From Promethearchaeota archaeon Loki_b31 (GTDB lineage: Archaea > Asgardarchaeota > Lokiarchaeia > Sigyniarchaeales > SOKP01): a DNA stretch of 64,000 bases. Below the pieces are notes generated by a model that made no database searches, was not told the origin of the DNA, and saw only the letters and a list, made by a program, of their open reading frames with translations. The stretch is taken from the NCBI GenBank assembly GCA_005222975.1, contig NJBI01000007.1, forward strand, positions 1 through 64,000, written 5' to 3'. Positions 50,426-60,192 of the stretch are shown here, piece after piece (the stretch's first letter is position 1; every line of letters starts with the position of its first letter). The position numbers were made by a program, and so were the translations under genes.

Positions 50426-51625
50426 TTATAACGATAAAATAATTCTATTTTGAGCTTTTAACATATCCTCCATAATTAGTTCCATAGCGTCTTTAATATC
50501 TGGCACACTATCTGGAATACTTCTCTTAGCATTGATACTTGCCATTAACACTTCGTTTAGTCCTCGTAGAATCATATCTGGGGAATACCAAGGTCTTTTA
50601 GAGGCCCACCATTGCTGACACGAATGGATCCCTCGATCTAATAAATTTCTCGCATTGTCAAAAATTGATTTTTTTTCATCATCCATGCTATTTCGATATT
50701 TATACGATAAATGGATTAAAGTCAGAGCATACATAAAAAACCGGTGTTGTTCAAAGTGAATTTCATTATTAGGATCAAACCAAAGAGGAAAAGGAACATC
50801 ATGAGCTAAATCATAAGGCATAGTTGACCAAGAAGATGCTCGTGGATTCTGTATATTGATTTTAGGGAACTTATCTATGATTTCTGAAACATTACATAAC
50901 TTAACATCATTGCGATGAGGAAGAGCATCAAAAAGGGGTATTAAAAAGTTTTTTATAGCATGTTTTACATGGTGTCCAAAAGTTTCTCCATCCATTGCTA
51001 GAATAACATAATAATCCTCTGAAGTATGTTTGTAATATAATCGATTTATAAACTCATCAACAGTATTAATTTTATCAAATGCACAATCAATAGAGATATA
51101 ATCATCTCTAAATATTAAATTTAAATTGTTAGGATGCTGTGATATAAAAGTTGTAGGAAATTCGGGTAAAATATTTGCTATACCACTCATAATGATCCAA
51201 TCATAACCCATTTCTTCTACAACCGAAAATACCTCTTCAGAAACAGCCATTTCAGGAGGAAAAAAACCTCTCGGTTTAAATAATTCTCCAAAAAATTTTT
51301 GATTCGTTTCATAATTTAATTCAATTTGTCGTCTAATTTCTGGCGATGGAATAAGCGGTAATAGAGGATGGAATTTTCCAGAACCAGTAAATTCTACTTG
51401 ACCTCTAGATGCAAGTGTTGTTAGCTCTTCTATGATATCCATATATCCAAAATCATTTAATTGTTCAGTCAAAGTACCATTAATATTCAAAGTTATTTTC
51501 GCATAGGGATGATTTCTTAAAGCTTCAATTATTGGTCTGTAAGATTCATTTGCAATTTGTTTGATTACAAAGGGTATTTGCACTGGTGGTTGATAAATAT
51601 GAAATAAAAACGCAAAATAAATAAT
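50426..51625 (-). CDS. GH57 glycoside hydrolase, apparent ATT start (track start is GTG 51583)
   Basis: Upstream in-frame IYFAFLFHIYQPPVQIPF completes the GH57 N-terminal HxHQP-type strand; GFFPPEMAVSEEV; GGGAG 8 nt upstream of ATT 51625. Confidence 0.78.
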   Translation of the reverse strand: MIYFAFLFHIYQPPVQIPFVIKQIANESYRPIIEALRNHPYAKITLNINGTLTEQLNDFGYMDIIEELTTLASRGQVEFTGSGKFHPLLPLIPSPEIRRQIELNYETNQKFFGELFKPRGFFPPEMAVSEEVFSVVEEMGYDWIIMSGIANILPEFPTTFISQHPNNLNLIFRDDYISIDCAFDKINTVDEFINRLYYKHTSEDYYVILAMDGETFGHHVKHAIKNFLIPLFDALPHRNDVKLCNVSEIIDKFPKINIQNPRASSWSTMPYDLAHDVPFPLWFDPNNEIHFEQHRFFMYALTLIHLSYKYRNSMDDEKKSIFDNARNLLDRGIHSCQQWWASKRPWYSPDMILRGLNEVLMASINAKRSIPDSVPDIKDAMELIMEDMLKAQNRIILSL

Positions 51626-51662
51626 AAATTAATCTCCCTTTTTTTATTTTTATTTAGTTTAA

Positions 51663-52811
51663 TTATATATTAGTACCAAGATCAAGAGTTTTATCTCGGA
51701 TTTGATTATCATCACTAATTTTGCTATTTGGGGCAACTATCGCGTTATGGAGAACAACATTATCGCCTATGTCACAATTATTACAAACGATCGAACTATC
51801 AATATGACAACCAGCTCCGATATTTACATTGTCCCAGATAACGCTTTTCTCGATTACCGTATCCTCTCCGATTTGGACATGGGCTCCAATTGAACATAAC
51901 GGTTTTATTTTTACTCGATTATGTAATTCTACAAATTCCCCAAAACAAGACGGTTTTTCGATAGATACATTTTGTCCCGAATTAATAACGCCCACTACAT
52001 AAATTCCATCGTATTCCTCACCATTTGGGGTGATCGGCCACGAATATTTACGTAATAAGTCCCAATTTGCCCACAGATAAGTTTGAGCGTTTCCACAGTC
52101 AAGCCAATAATAATTTTTAACAAATCCATATAAATCGTAATTATTATCGAGGAGATAAGGGAAAACTTCCCCCCCAAAATCCATTAAGCCCGTTTCTTGT
52201 AAGATACTACCAATCTCTTTATTAAAACAATAAATTCCTGTATTTATTATGTTTGTATGTAAAAATAAATCGGTTCTTTGAGCCATACTACTTAAATACA
52301 GTTCCATAGGAGCAGGTTTTTCTAAGAAGAGATAAATTTTTCTATTTTGATCGAGAAGCACAACTCCATATTGACTCGTATGACTTTCGCTGGTTTTCAT
52401 GGAAATAGTAGCAGTTCCCATTTTTTCCGAGTGGAAATCCATAAACGCCTTCATTGGGAGATTTGTTACGATATCTGCCATGCTAACAACAATCTTTTCG
52501 GAATCAATATTATCAGTTAATAATCGGTAAGCGTCGGCCGTACCCTTACTCTCTTGAATTACGCATTCAAGTTCAACATCTCCCAACTTATCGGGGGTCC
52601 ATATTTTTTCTACATATTCTTTTAATTCTTGACCCATATAAGCTAAAGCAAGAATTATGTGCTTAATATCCGCAAATATTAAGTGAGCAATAGAATAATC
52701 CACCATAGCTTTATTAGTTACTTTTACAAGCGGTTTTGGAATGAGTGATGTTAAAGGCATCAACCTCGACCCCTTTCCTCCAGCTAATATTATGGCAGAC
52801 CATTCTCGCAT
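51663..52811 (-). CDS. Sugar nucleotidyltransferase with C-terminal beta-helix (GlgC/ManC-like)
   Basis: SAIILAGGKGSRLMPLTSLIPKPLVKVTNKAMVDYSI; hexapeptide C-term. Confidence 0.9.
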   Translation of the reverse strand: MREWSAIILAGGKGSRLMPLTSLIPKPLVKVTNKAMVDYSIAHLIFADIKHIILALAYMGQELKEYVEKIWTPDKLGDVELECVIQESKGTADAYRLLTDNIDSEKIVVSMADIVTNLPMKAFMDFHSEKMGTATISMKTSESHTSQYGVVLLDQNRKIYLFLEKPAPMELYLSSMAQRTDLFLHTNIINTGIYCFNKEIGSILQETGLMDFGGEVFPYLLDNNYDLYGFVKNYYWLDCGNAQTYLWANWDLLRKYSWPITPNGEEYDGIYVVGVINSGQNVSIEKPSCFGEFVELHNRVKIKPLCSIGAHVQIGEDTVIEKSVIWDNVNIGAGCHIDSSIVCNNCDIGDNVVLHNAIVAPNSKISDDNQIRDKTLDLGTNI

Positions 52812-52959
52812 GTTGAATCTCTCACAAAATTACTCATTCATTATATGTTGAGTAATAGATATAAATCTAGTTTTAATTGAAATTTAAATATTGAGATTAT
52901 TTACAAAAATGAATATTTGAGTTACTAAAGCAAAAGACAAGAATATGAAATATAGATTA

Positions 52960-54210
52960 TTATTGGTTTAGATATTTGTCTAACGATTTCCTAACTTCTG
53001 CTGCCGCTATATGGGGTAATTTTCTTGCAACTCTCATGTCATCTGCCATTTCTGCCCCACCAATAATTTCGTGTGGAATTATGTCAACAAACATATGGAA
53101 ATCCGCATCATAACCATACGGACAACAGTTAAATAAAATATTTCGGTTCTTATCAATTGAAGTATCATCTAAAGCTTGGAAGACCATCTTAATCGCGTTT
53201 GCAAAATCGTTGATTTGGTTTATTTTCAATTGAGTAAACCGTCTAATATGCTCGTGTGGATACGCGCGAATGTGATAATTTCTTACAGGACTTCCCGTTG
53301 TATAAAAAGTCCAAAATTCAGTCTTTAAAATTATCCGATCACTATCCCCATGAGTGGTTTGACATAAACGACAATCATCCCCCATTTCTTTAAATGCTTC
53401 GAGGTATCCTTCTAATCGACTTCCATGACCATCCATGTTTAAATCGATATATACCTGACCGTGAATACGAGGTTGAGAACCACCAACCTTAGTTCCTATG
53501 TTAAAAAACGGTGAAACGGGAATATCGTAATAGTCTTTCTCAATAGCTTCTTGGACACAATAGAGAATTGCCGCTTTCATAGATAAAAAAATACCAGCTA
53601 AAACATCTTCTGGAATTAAATTAAAACACAAGGCAGGATAAAAATGCCTTGAGAGCGTAACTAAATTAATGCCCCGTGAGAGCTTCAAATGAGAAGGCAT
53701 ATTGTCCTTAATCTCTTTTTCAATATCAGAATCCACTATTCGTGCCATAGAAGGGTATCTATTTATTAATGTCAGTGCTTTGCAGGAATCAGGAATTCGT
53801 TCTATTTGATGCGGTGTTTCTAAAAAAGGATCGTCTCTCTTTTTTTCGTCTTCAGTAATAATTATTGTAAAGCCATCACCAATCTGTTTCCCCCAATCAT
53901 CGTATATTGGTTTTCCCTCTGTTACCGATGTAAAAACATCCTTATACTTGGATTTTATTTTCCTTGAACAATCATAAAATTGGTTTTTCTCTTCTTCAGT
54001 TTTAAAACCTTTAGGTCTTTTTCCACGAATAGGGCTTAAATAAGCGTAATGACCGTAGTATCTTATTCGTTCTTTTCTAAGGCCAAAATCCTTAGTTTGA
54101 ATGATAACTGTAGATAAAGGGTCCCATCTCTTAATTGGTACATCATAGCTGGTTTTACCTTTAAAATTTTCCTTATTTATTATGCCCCATTCCATAAAAT
54201 CGGGAAACAT
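52960..54210 (-). CDS. Galactose-1-phosphate uridylyltransferase-like (HIT superfamily)
   Basis: VGGSQPRIHGQVYIDL; ALTLINRYPSMARI. Confidence 0.8.
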   Translation of the reverse strand: MFPDFMEWGIINKENFKGKTSYDVPIKRWDPLSTVIIQTKDFGLRKERIRYYGHYAYLSPIRGKRPKGFKTEEEKNQFYDCSRKIKSKYKDVFTSVTEGKPIYDDWGKQIGDGFTIIITEDEKKRDDPFLETPHQIERIPDSCKALTLINRYPSMARIVDSDIEKEIKDNMPSHLKLSRGINLVTLSRHFYPALCFNLIPEDVLAGIFLSMKAAILYCVQEAIEKDYYDIPVSPFFNIGTKVGGSQPRIHGQVYIDLNMDGHGSRLEGYLEAFKEMGDDCRLCQTTHGDSDRIILKTEFWTFYTTGSPVRNYHIRAYPHEHIRRFTQLKINQINDFANAIKMVFQALDDTSIDKNRNILFNCCPYGYDADFHMFVDIIPHEIIGGAEMADDMRVARKLPHIAAAEVRKSLDKYLNQ

Positions 54211-54562
54211 TCTTTTGATTGAAATTATATCAACACCTATAGTTTCTTGATCACATTTTGACTAGATTATACTATTATTAAATATTTAATTTATAACTTC
54301 ATAGTAATTTATCACTTTATTCGCGTATTAATTCATCAAAATTAATTAATCAAAAACATATTTATATAAATTACAATAATGTTGAGTAAATGTTAAAATT
54401 TGTTCAATCTAACAATACTCATTTATTATACAAAAATGTACTGAATCTATTATATTTTAATTCATTTTCAAACCAGTAAATCAAAAAAAGAAAAAAAAAT
54501 TAAGAACTCTATTCTGCCAATGGTTAAATTAAATATTTTACGATACAAGTTATTAAATGTTG

Positions 54563-54853
54563 TTAGTGTTCTAACCTCTTTATAATTTTGTAAGTTTTAA
54601 ATTCGCGTACCGGCTCAGATTTCTCATTTATACTTTCTATTGGCACGCGTACAAAATTTTCATCGTCAAAATCATCAATTTCAGCCTCATTATATTTAGC
54701 CATATTGTTAGCCATTTTAAGTTCTTTTAAAAGGAAATCTCGGACGGCACACCTAATCAATTCTGAGCGGCTGGGATACAATCCATTTTCCCCTATTAAT
54801 TTATTTATAGCACCTATATAACTTTCAGGTACATTAACGGTTACAATCTTCAT
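54563..54853 (-). CDS. CopG/RHH-family transcriptional regulator
   Basis: MKIVTVNVPESYIGAINKLIGENGLYPSRSELIRCAVRDFLLKEL. Confidence 0.88.
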   Translation of the reverse strand: MKIVTVNVPESYIGAINKLIGENGLYPSRSELIRCAVRDFLLKELKMANNMAKYNEAEIDDFDDENFVRVPIESINEKSEPVREFKTYKIIKRLEH

Positions 54854-55404
54854 CTAATCGCCTTAACCTAAATTTTTTTAGATTTTACTTTATATAATTA
54901 TTTATTGCAAACTGATATATAAACATTGTTTTTTAGTGGGTTAATATATTTTCATAAATATTATTTTTACCTGATTATAGATTAAAGAGAAAATCACCAC
55001 TAATCTCCCGTTTTAGGCGTAAATGTAGAAGAAAACTGATAATTCTCAATTTTAATACTTTTTATGAAAATATTTTTGAAAATTTTTTAAAGTATCTGAA
55101 AATTTTTTATAAAAATTAAAAGTAAGTAAAAATAAAAAATAGATAATTTTTAAATTTGAAAAAAAAATTACATATCTTTTTTTTCACAAGAATATTTGGA
55201 AATCATTAAACGATTCTAATGTATGCGCAAAATCTTAAAAAATTAATTGAAATGCATGTATTTAATATAAAATCTCTAAAATTTAAAAAATTGTTTTCTA
55301 AAACATTAAATCTAAACCAAAAATTGGTTTTTAATTAAATTGTTACAGTGCTTTTCTATTTTTGAAAATTAGTGAAGCTAATTATTTTTAGTACAATACA
55401 AAAC

Positions 55405-56430
55405 TTAATACTCTTCTTCGAAACTAACAACATTAATTAACCTTTCGCGCCCCTTAGCCATACGAGTAATATTTTCTACTACTTCATTCCACCTTAATAG
55501 ATCACTGAAAGGAGAGTATCCTCTATGCGGAGATAAGATAATGTTATCAAGTGAATGAAAAGGGAATTTATATGGGCGCTTAACACCGTTTTTATCCGGA
55601 TTTGGATGATAATCGTACCAGACATCTATAGCTGCACCCGAAATTATTCTATTTTTCAAAGCATTGTAAAGATCTTTTTGGTTAATAATGTCTCCTCTCG
55701 CAACATTGACAATCAGTCCATTTGGTCCTAATAAACTTATCTCTTTGGCTTTTATTAATCCAGATGTTAAAGAAGTTACTGGAACAGCTATTATTAAAAT
55801 ATCTATTTCTTTCAAAAATTCATAAAGTTGGTTATTTTTATATCTCTTTGCTAGAGTTGGTAAATCATCCTTTTGTTTATTCCAATTATTTCTTAAGATG
55901 TGGAACTTCACATCAAAACCCGAGAGAAATCGATGTACCTTCTGATTAATCGCACCATAACCTAAAAGTCCTACTTCCCTAAATCGTAGGGGAATTGACG
56001 ACGCATCATCATCACCAGTCCGCCATCTTCCCTTTTTCATCCAATTATGATGGGGGACTGTTTTATTCATAAGAGTTAAAAGTAAAGCAACAGCATGTTG
56101 AGCGACTAAATAGGAATTTCCATGACCATTAATCAGTGATATCTTTCTTGTTTTATTTAAGCCAATAAATAAATCTAAAAGATGGCTTACACCAGCACCG
56201 GGATTAATGAATACTTTTAGATTAGTTGCGTGATTTAAAATGCTTTTCGAAGGTCTCCATCCAATTAAAACTTCCGCATCTGGAACTATTTTTTCTAAAT
56301 ATTCTTCGGAAGTGTTTTCAGGAAATATAATCTTTACATTTGAAAGGTTTTTTAAATTCTCTGTTAAGTAATTTTGAACTTCTTCAGATACACTAGAAAT
56401 AAAACAGACAGTGATATTATTTGCATTCAA
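55405..56430 (-). CDS. D-isomer-specific 2-hydroxyacid dehydrogenase family
   Basis: VGLLGYGAINQKVHRFL, IVNVARGDIINQ, ILSPHRGY. Confidence 0.9.
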   Translation of the reverse strand: MNANNITVCFISSVSEEVQNYLTENLKNLSNVKIIFPENTSEEYLEKIVPDAEVLIGWRPSKSILNHATNLKVFINPGAGVSHLLDLFIGLNKTRKISLINGHGNSYLVAQHAVALLLTLMNKTVPHHNWMKKGRWRTGDDDASSIPLRFREVGLLGYGAINQKVHRFLSGFDVKFHILRNNWNKQKDDLPTLAKRYKNNQLYEFLKEIDILIIAVPVTSLTSGLIKAKEISLLGPNGLIVNVARGDIINQKDLYNALKNRIISGAAIDVWYDYHPNPDKNGVKRPYKFPFHSLDNIILSPHRGYSPFSDLLRWNEVVENITRMAKGRERLINVVSFEEEY

Positions 56431-56565
56431 TTTATCTTCACATTAATCTTAAATTAATGATGTGCTATAACTACTAGTGAAATGACTATGTTTTAAATAA
56501 ATTTTTATATTCATTTCGTTGATATATTTATAAAAGAATTTAATCAAAATAGGTAAGTTTAGAAA

Positions 56566-57990
56566 TTGTCTGAAACAAAATTGTTTGAAATCTTTATAAA
56601 TAGCCTTAACTTCGATGTGAGCGAATATTTAGTCGAAGAACTCACAGAACTTCAAAAAAAAATCGTTGACGATGCAACATTCATTCTAAAAGAAAACATC
56701 GTAGGAGAAGTGAAATCATTTGGAGGTTCTGTTAAAAAAAATGAGGAAAAGTTCAAGGAATTAATGAAACAAGCTGAACTAGAACTAGAGAAAAATAAGT
56801 ACAAAGATATTAAGAAGAATTTAAAGGATTATCTTAAAAAACTACCAGAATTAATTATTAAAACCTGTATTACAATTATTCCAGTGAAAGAATTGCCATG
56901 GGGCGAAGTCGTTTTTCGAACTATTCCACGGATTACATTCGACGATAAAGTCCACCTCTTAGATAACGCAATTGCCTATTATGGTGAAATTAATTGTTTC
57001 ATTGGTAGAACAACTATCTTTGGAAAGATGAAAGATCCTTCTAATGAACCACTCTTTGCCCCTTTTATGGGAAATCTTGATTTAGGAGGATTTAAGTTAG
57101 AAGAGTCTCAAGATAAGCCTAAATCTCAAGTGTTTTCTTATGTAAACGCTATAATTAATTCATTAGATTCCGCAATAACTAAAAGCCAATTAGTTAAGTA
57201 TCACGAAGGATACCAAAGACACGGCGATCCGATTGCAGATGCACTAATGAAAGACGATGAATTGCTTAATTCCATGGGAAAAATTACTACTGCTTTAGAA
57301 TCAGAAAGAAGTAAGTCAGACATCGCAGTATGCAGCATTGCTGTTCCTTTACCCTCCGATAAAAGAAGTTTAATTATTACTACTGAAGAAGGTCAGGGAG
57401 ATAGTCGATTTGGTAATTGTTTCGAAGCTTTGTTAAAATTTTCTGCTGCGTGTTGTCAAATGCCTTCACCACGCCAAGAAGCTCCGCCTCAAACAGGTTC
57501 TACTCCTGAACAAACAGGAGGACCGATTAGAACTCCTGGAGGCCAAGAATTAAAAGTTTGGACGGCAGAAGACCTCGCTAATGAAGCTCAAAAAAGGTTA
57601 GCGGCGCAACCAAATATCCCTTCCTGGTCAGAAGAAGAATTAACCAAATTTTCTGAAAGTCGCGGATCCGGAATTCCTGAAGGCATGGAAGTTTGGAAAG
57701 AAGATGAGTTGCTGGAGTTAGCCGAAAAAAGGCGAAGCGGAGGATTGAATATACCTGAATGGCAACCCGATCAGGATATGACAGAATGTTCTAACTGTGG
57801 ATATAGTTTGAGACCTGGTTGGGCGAAATGTCCTGTTTGCGATACTCCTGTTGGAGAAAAACCTACTGAAGAAGTTAAAGAGGAAACAGAGGAAACAGAA
57901 GAGCCAGAGGAATTATCTGATGAAAATCAAAACGAAGATAAAAATCAAGAACCAGAGAGTAAGGAAGAAGAAGAAGATATTGATCTATAA
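56566..57990 (+). CDS. Unknown protein with W-x-EEL repeats and C-terminal zinc ribbon
   Basis: VWTAEDL / SWSEEEL / VWKEDEL / EWQPDQD repeats; CSNCGYSLRPGWAKCPVCD. Confidence 0.65.
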   Translation: MSETKLFEIFINSLNFDVSEYLVEELTELQKKIVDDATFILKENIVGEVKSFGGSVKKNEEKFKELMKQAELELEKNKYKDIKKNLKDYLKKLPELIIKTCITIIPVKELPWGEVVFRTIPRITFDDKVHLLDNAIAYYGEINCFIGRTTIFGKMKDPSNEPLFAPFMGNLDLGGFKLEESQDKPKSQVFSYVNAIINSLDSAITKSQLVKYHEGYQRHGDPIADALMKDDELLNSMGKITTALESERSKSDIAVCSIAVPLPSDKRSLIITTEEGQGDSRFGNCFEALLKFSAACCQMPSPRQEAPPQTGSTPEQTGGPIRTPGGQELKVWTAEDLANEAQKRLAAQPNIPSWSEEELTKFSESRGSGIPEGMEVWKEDELLELAEKRRSGGLNIPEWQPDQDMTECSNCGYSLRPGWAKCPVCDTPVGEKPTEEVKEETEETEEPEELSDENQNEDKNQEPESKEEEEDIDL

Positions 57991-58165
57991 ATATCTTTTT
58001 TAAATTTTATAAATTTGTATAAAATACTTTTTTTCTGTCTATTTATTAAGGGCTCAAAAGGATAAAGTTTATAAGAAAGTATATCCACCTAATTCCAAAC
58101 TTTTTTTAAGCATTTTTTATTAACTTAATTAATTTAATCCTTAAATAAATGATTAGGAAGATTTT

Positions 58166-59209
58166 TTGCTATCTAAAATATTTTTGTTAAAACGGAAAAA
58201 TTCTCATGATCTAAACCGTTTCGATATTTATAGCTATCCAGAAGATATCGTGAAAAAAGGTAACAAAGATATCGTTTCAAAAATCATCTATGGTCACGAT
58301 CACGGCTCTCTAATAGAACCTTGTAGTGAAAGCATTAAAAAATTAGATGATTCTAATGTTATAAACAACAGTTCTAATCTGTTTGAAATTGGTAGCCCTA
58401 TTCCGCAAATTATTGGCGACCAGAACATATATACTATTTGCATTAATTCAAAAATGCTAATTGGATTAATATTTGAAAAAGAAGATAACCCTTTTGATTA
58501 CAAAGAAATTTTTGAAGATTTGTCAAATGAGTTATTAAATACGGAGAAAAGTTGCTCATTCGAAGATGAGATGGAAATTGAGAATTTTTTGATAACACTA
58601 TTCATCGATATAAAAAGATACGGAGACGAAATTCTTGAAAAAGTTACAGAAACTTCCTTCCGACCGGCAGGATTATTTACAAAAGTATTCCTATTTGGAA
58701 TTGACGAAGTAGGAAAAAGTTCCTTAACAAGGAGGTTAAAAACCGGTCAATTTAACGATAATTTTTTTACTCCAACAAGAAAGTTCAATATAGAATACCT
58801 TCAAAAAAAGGAAGGGGGGATGTCTTTGTGGGATATGCCTGGACAAGCTTTATTCAGAAAAAAATGGCTAATTGGCCTACAAGACTCAAATATCATCGTT
58901 TACATGATAGATATAGCAAATCAATTACGATTTGAGGAGTCTAAAAAAGAATTTTGGGACATTATAACGCGAAATGGTATAAAAGACATCCCACTCTTGA
59001 TTTTAGGTAATAAAGTTGATTTAATTAATAACCTTAATCACGACAAGAAAGAACCGCTTGAGAGGACAAAGAAAGAAATTATTGAATTTTTTAAGTTTGA
59101 TAAATTAGCTAATAGAAAGTGGGAATTTTTATTTACTTCTGTTAAAACTAATTATAATATTGAAAAATTAATAAATTCAATTTTCACCTTAATTTCAACT
59201 ATTAATTAA
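58166..59209 (+). CDS. Arf/Ras-like small GTPase with N-terminal longin-like domain
   Basis: FLFGIDEVGKSSL, WDMPGQ, LGNKVDL; about 155-aa N-terminal extension. Confidence 0.85.
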   Translation: MLSKIFLLKRKNSHDLNRFDIYSYPEDIVKKGNKDIVSKIIYGHDHGSLIEPCSESIKKLDDSNVINNSSNLFEIGSPIPQIIGDQNIYTICINSKMLIGLIFEKEDNPFDYKEIFEDLSNELLNTEKSCSFEDEMEIENFLITLFIDIKRYGDEILEKVTETSFRPAGLFTKVFLFGIDEVGKSSLTRRLKTGQFNDNFFTPTRKFNIEYLQKKEGGMSLWDMPGQALFRKKWLIGLQDSNIIVYMIDIANQLRFEESKKEFWDIITRNGIKDIPLLILGNKVDLINNLNHDKKEPLERTKKEIIEFFKFDKLANRKWEFLFTSVKTNYNIEKLINSIFTLISTIN

Positions 59210-59344
59210 TAGTACTAATATAATTAATCTAATTGTATCATCAATAAATTTATAACTTAACCAAATAAATTTCTATTATATTAAATATATAAGATATTGT
59301 AATTTTAGATCTTAAATTATTGAATATATCGAGTAAGTAAAATT

Positions 59345-59941
59345 ATGTTCAAACGACTAAAAAAAGAGTTCCAAATTAATATTGAAGAAAAAGAGGGACA
59401 GTTATTTTTGGGCGAAAAAAATAAAGACATGCGCCTAGTAATGCTACGTCCAAACGAAATCATGGAATTCTGTGAATTCGCCGGATCAAATGCGGATGAC
59501 ATTCTAATTTGGACCGGAAAGACTTTAGGTAAAATATTTATAGGAAAGTTCTTCCATAATAAAGATTGGACCAACGAATTAATGGCTACTAAAAAAGAAG
59601 TAGTTTTTGGCACTCTTGAAGTATTGATGCTCATGGGATATGGTGGTTTAGCTTGTATGTTTAAAAAAGATCATGTTATTATAAACGCGTACGAATCTTT
59701 AGCCGTTCAAGAAAAAGAAAATATTATGGCGAAAAATTTGTGTCTACTTTATCTCGGAATATTCAATGGCATTTTTGAAGAGTTAGGTATCGATGTCGAT
59801 GGCAAAGAAGTAGAATGTGTTCTGACTGGGGGAAAAAAATGTTCTTTTAAATTCGATATGCTCACAGAAGAAATAGAGGCCCGCTTAGTAGATGAAGATC
59901 TTTCTGATACGAAGGTATCAGACTTTTTAACCTCTCTGTAA
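59345..59941 (+). CDS. V4R-domain protein
   Basis: VECVLTGGKKCSFKF terminal motif; alpha/beta layout typical of V4R. Confidence 0.65.
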   Translation: MFKRLKKEFQINIEEKEGQLFLGEKNKDMRLVMLRPNEIMEFCEFAGSNADDILIWTGKTLGKIFIGKFFHNKDWTNELMATKKEVVFGTLEVLMLMGYGGLACMFKKDHVIINAYESLAVQEKENIMAKNLCLLYLGIFNGIFEELGIDVDGKEVECVLTGGKKCSFKFDMLTEEIEARLVDEDLSDTKVSDFLTSL

Positions 59942-60192
59942 TAAAATAACTTTTTAACCTCAATTACTTTCCTTATTTGAAACGAATTAACTCACTAAAT
60001 GGAATTTCACACTAATTTTTTGAAATTAATTAACCAATTTCTATTTTACAATCTTCTAAATACCTTTAAATTCACTAAATTATTCTCTCAATAGAAAATA
60101 TAAATTTTAAAATAATATCAAATATAATTCTAGATATCATTAGAATAAGTAATAATTATTCAAAAAAAAAAAAAAAAAACTTGCAAAAATAA

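Noticed and set aside
54860-55400. Long AT-rich intergenic stretch as a possible replication origin or array
   Set aside because: No repeated units, origin-box inverted repeats, cdc6/orc1 gene or CRISPR-like spacing seen
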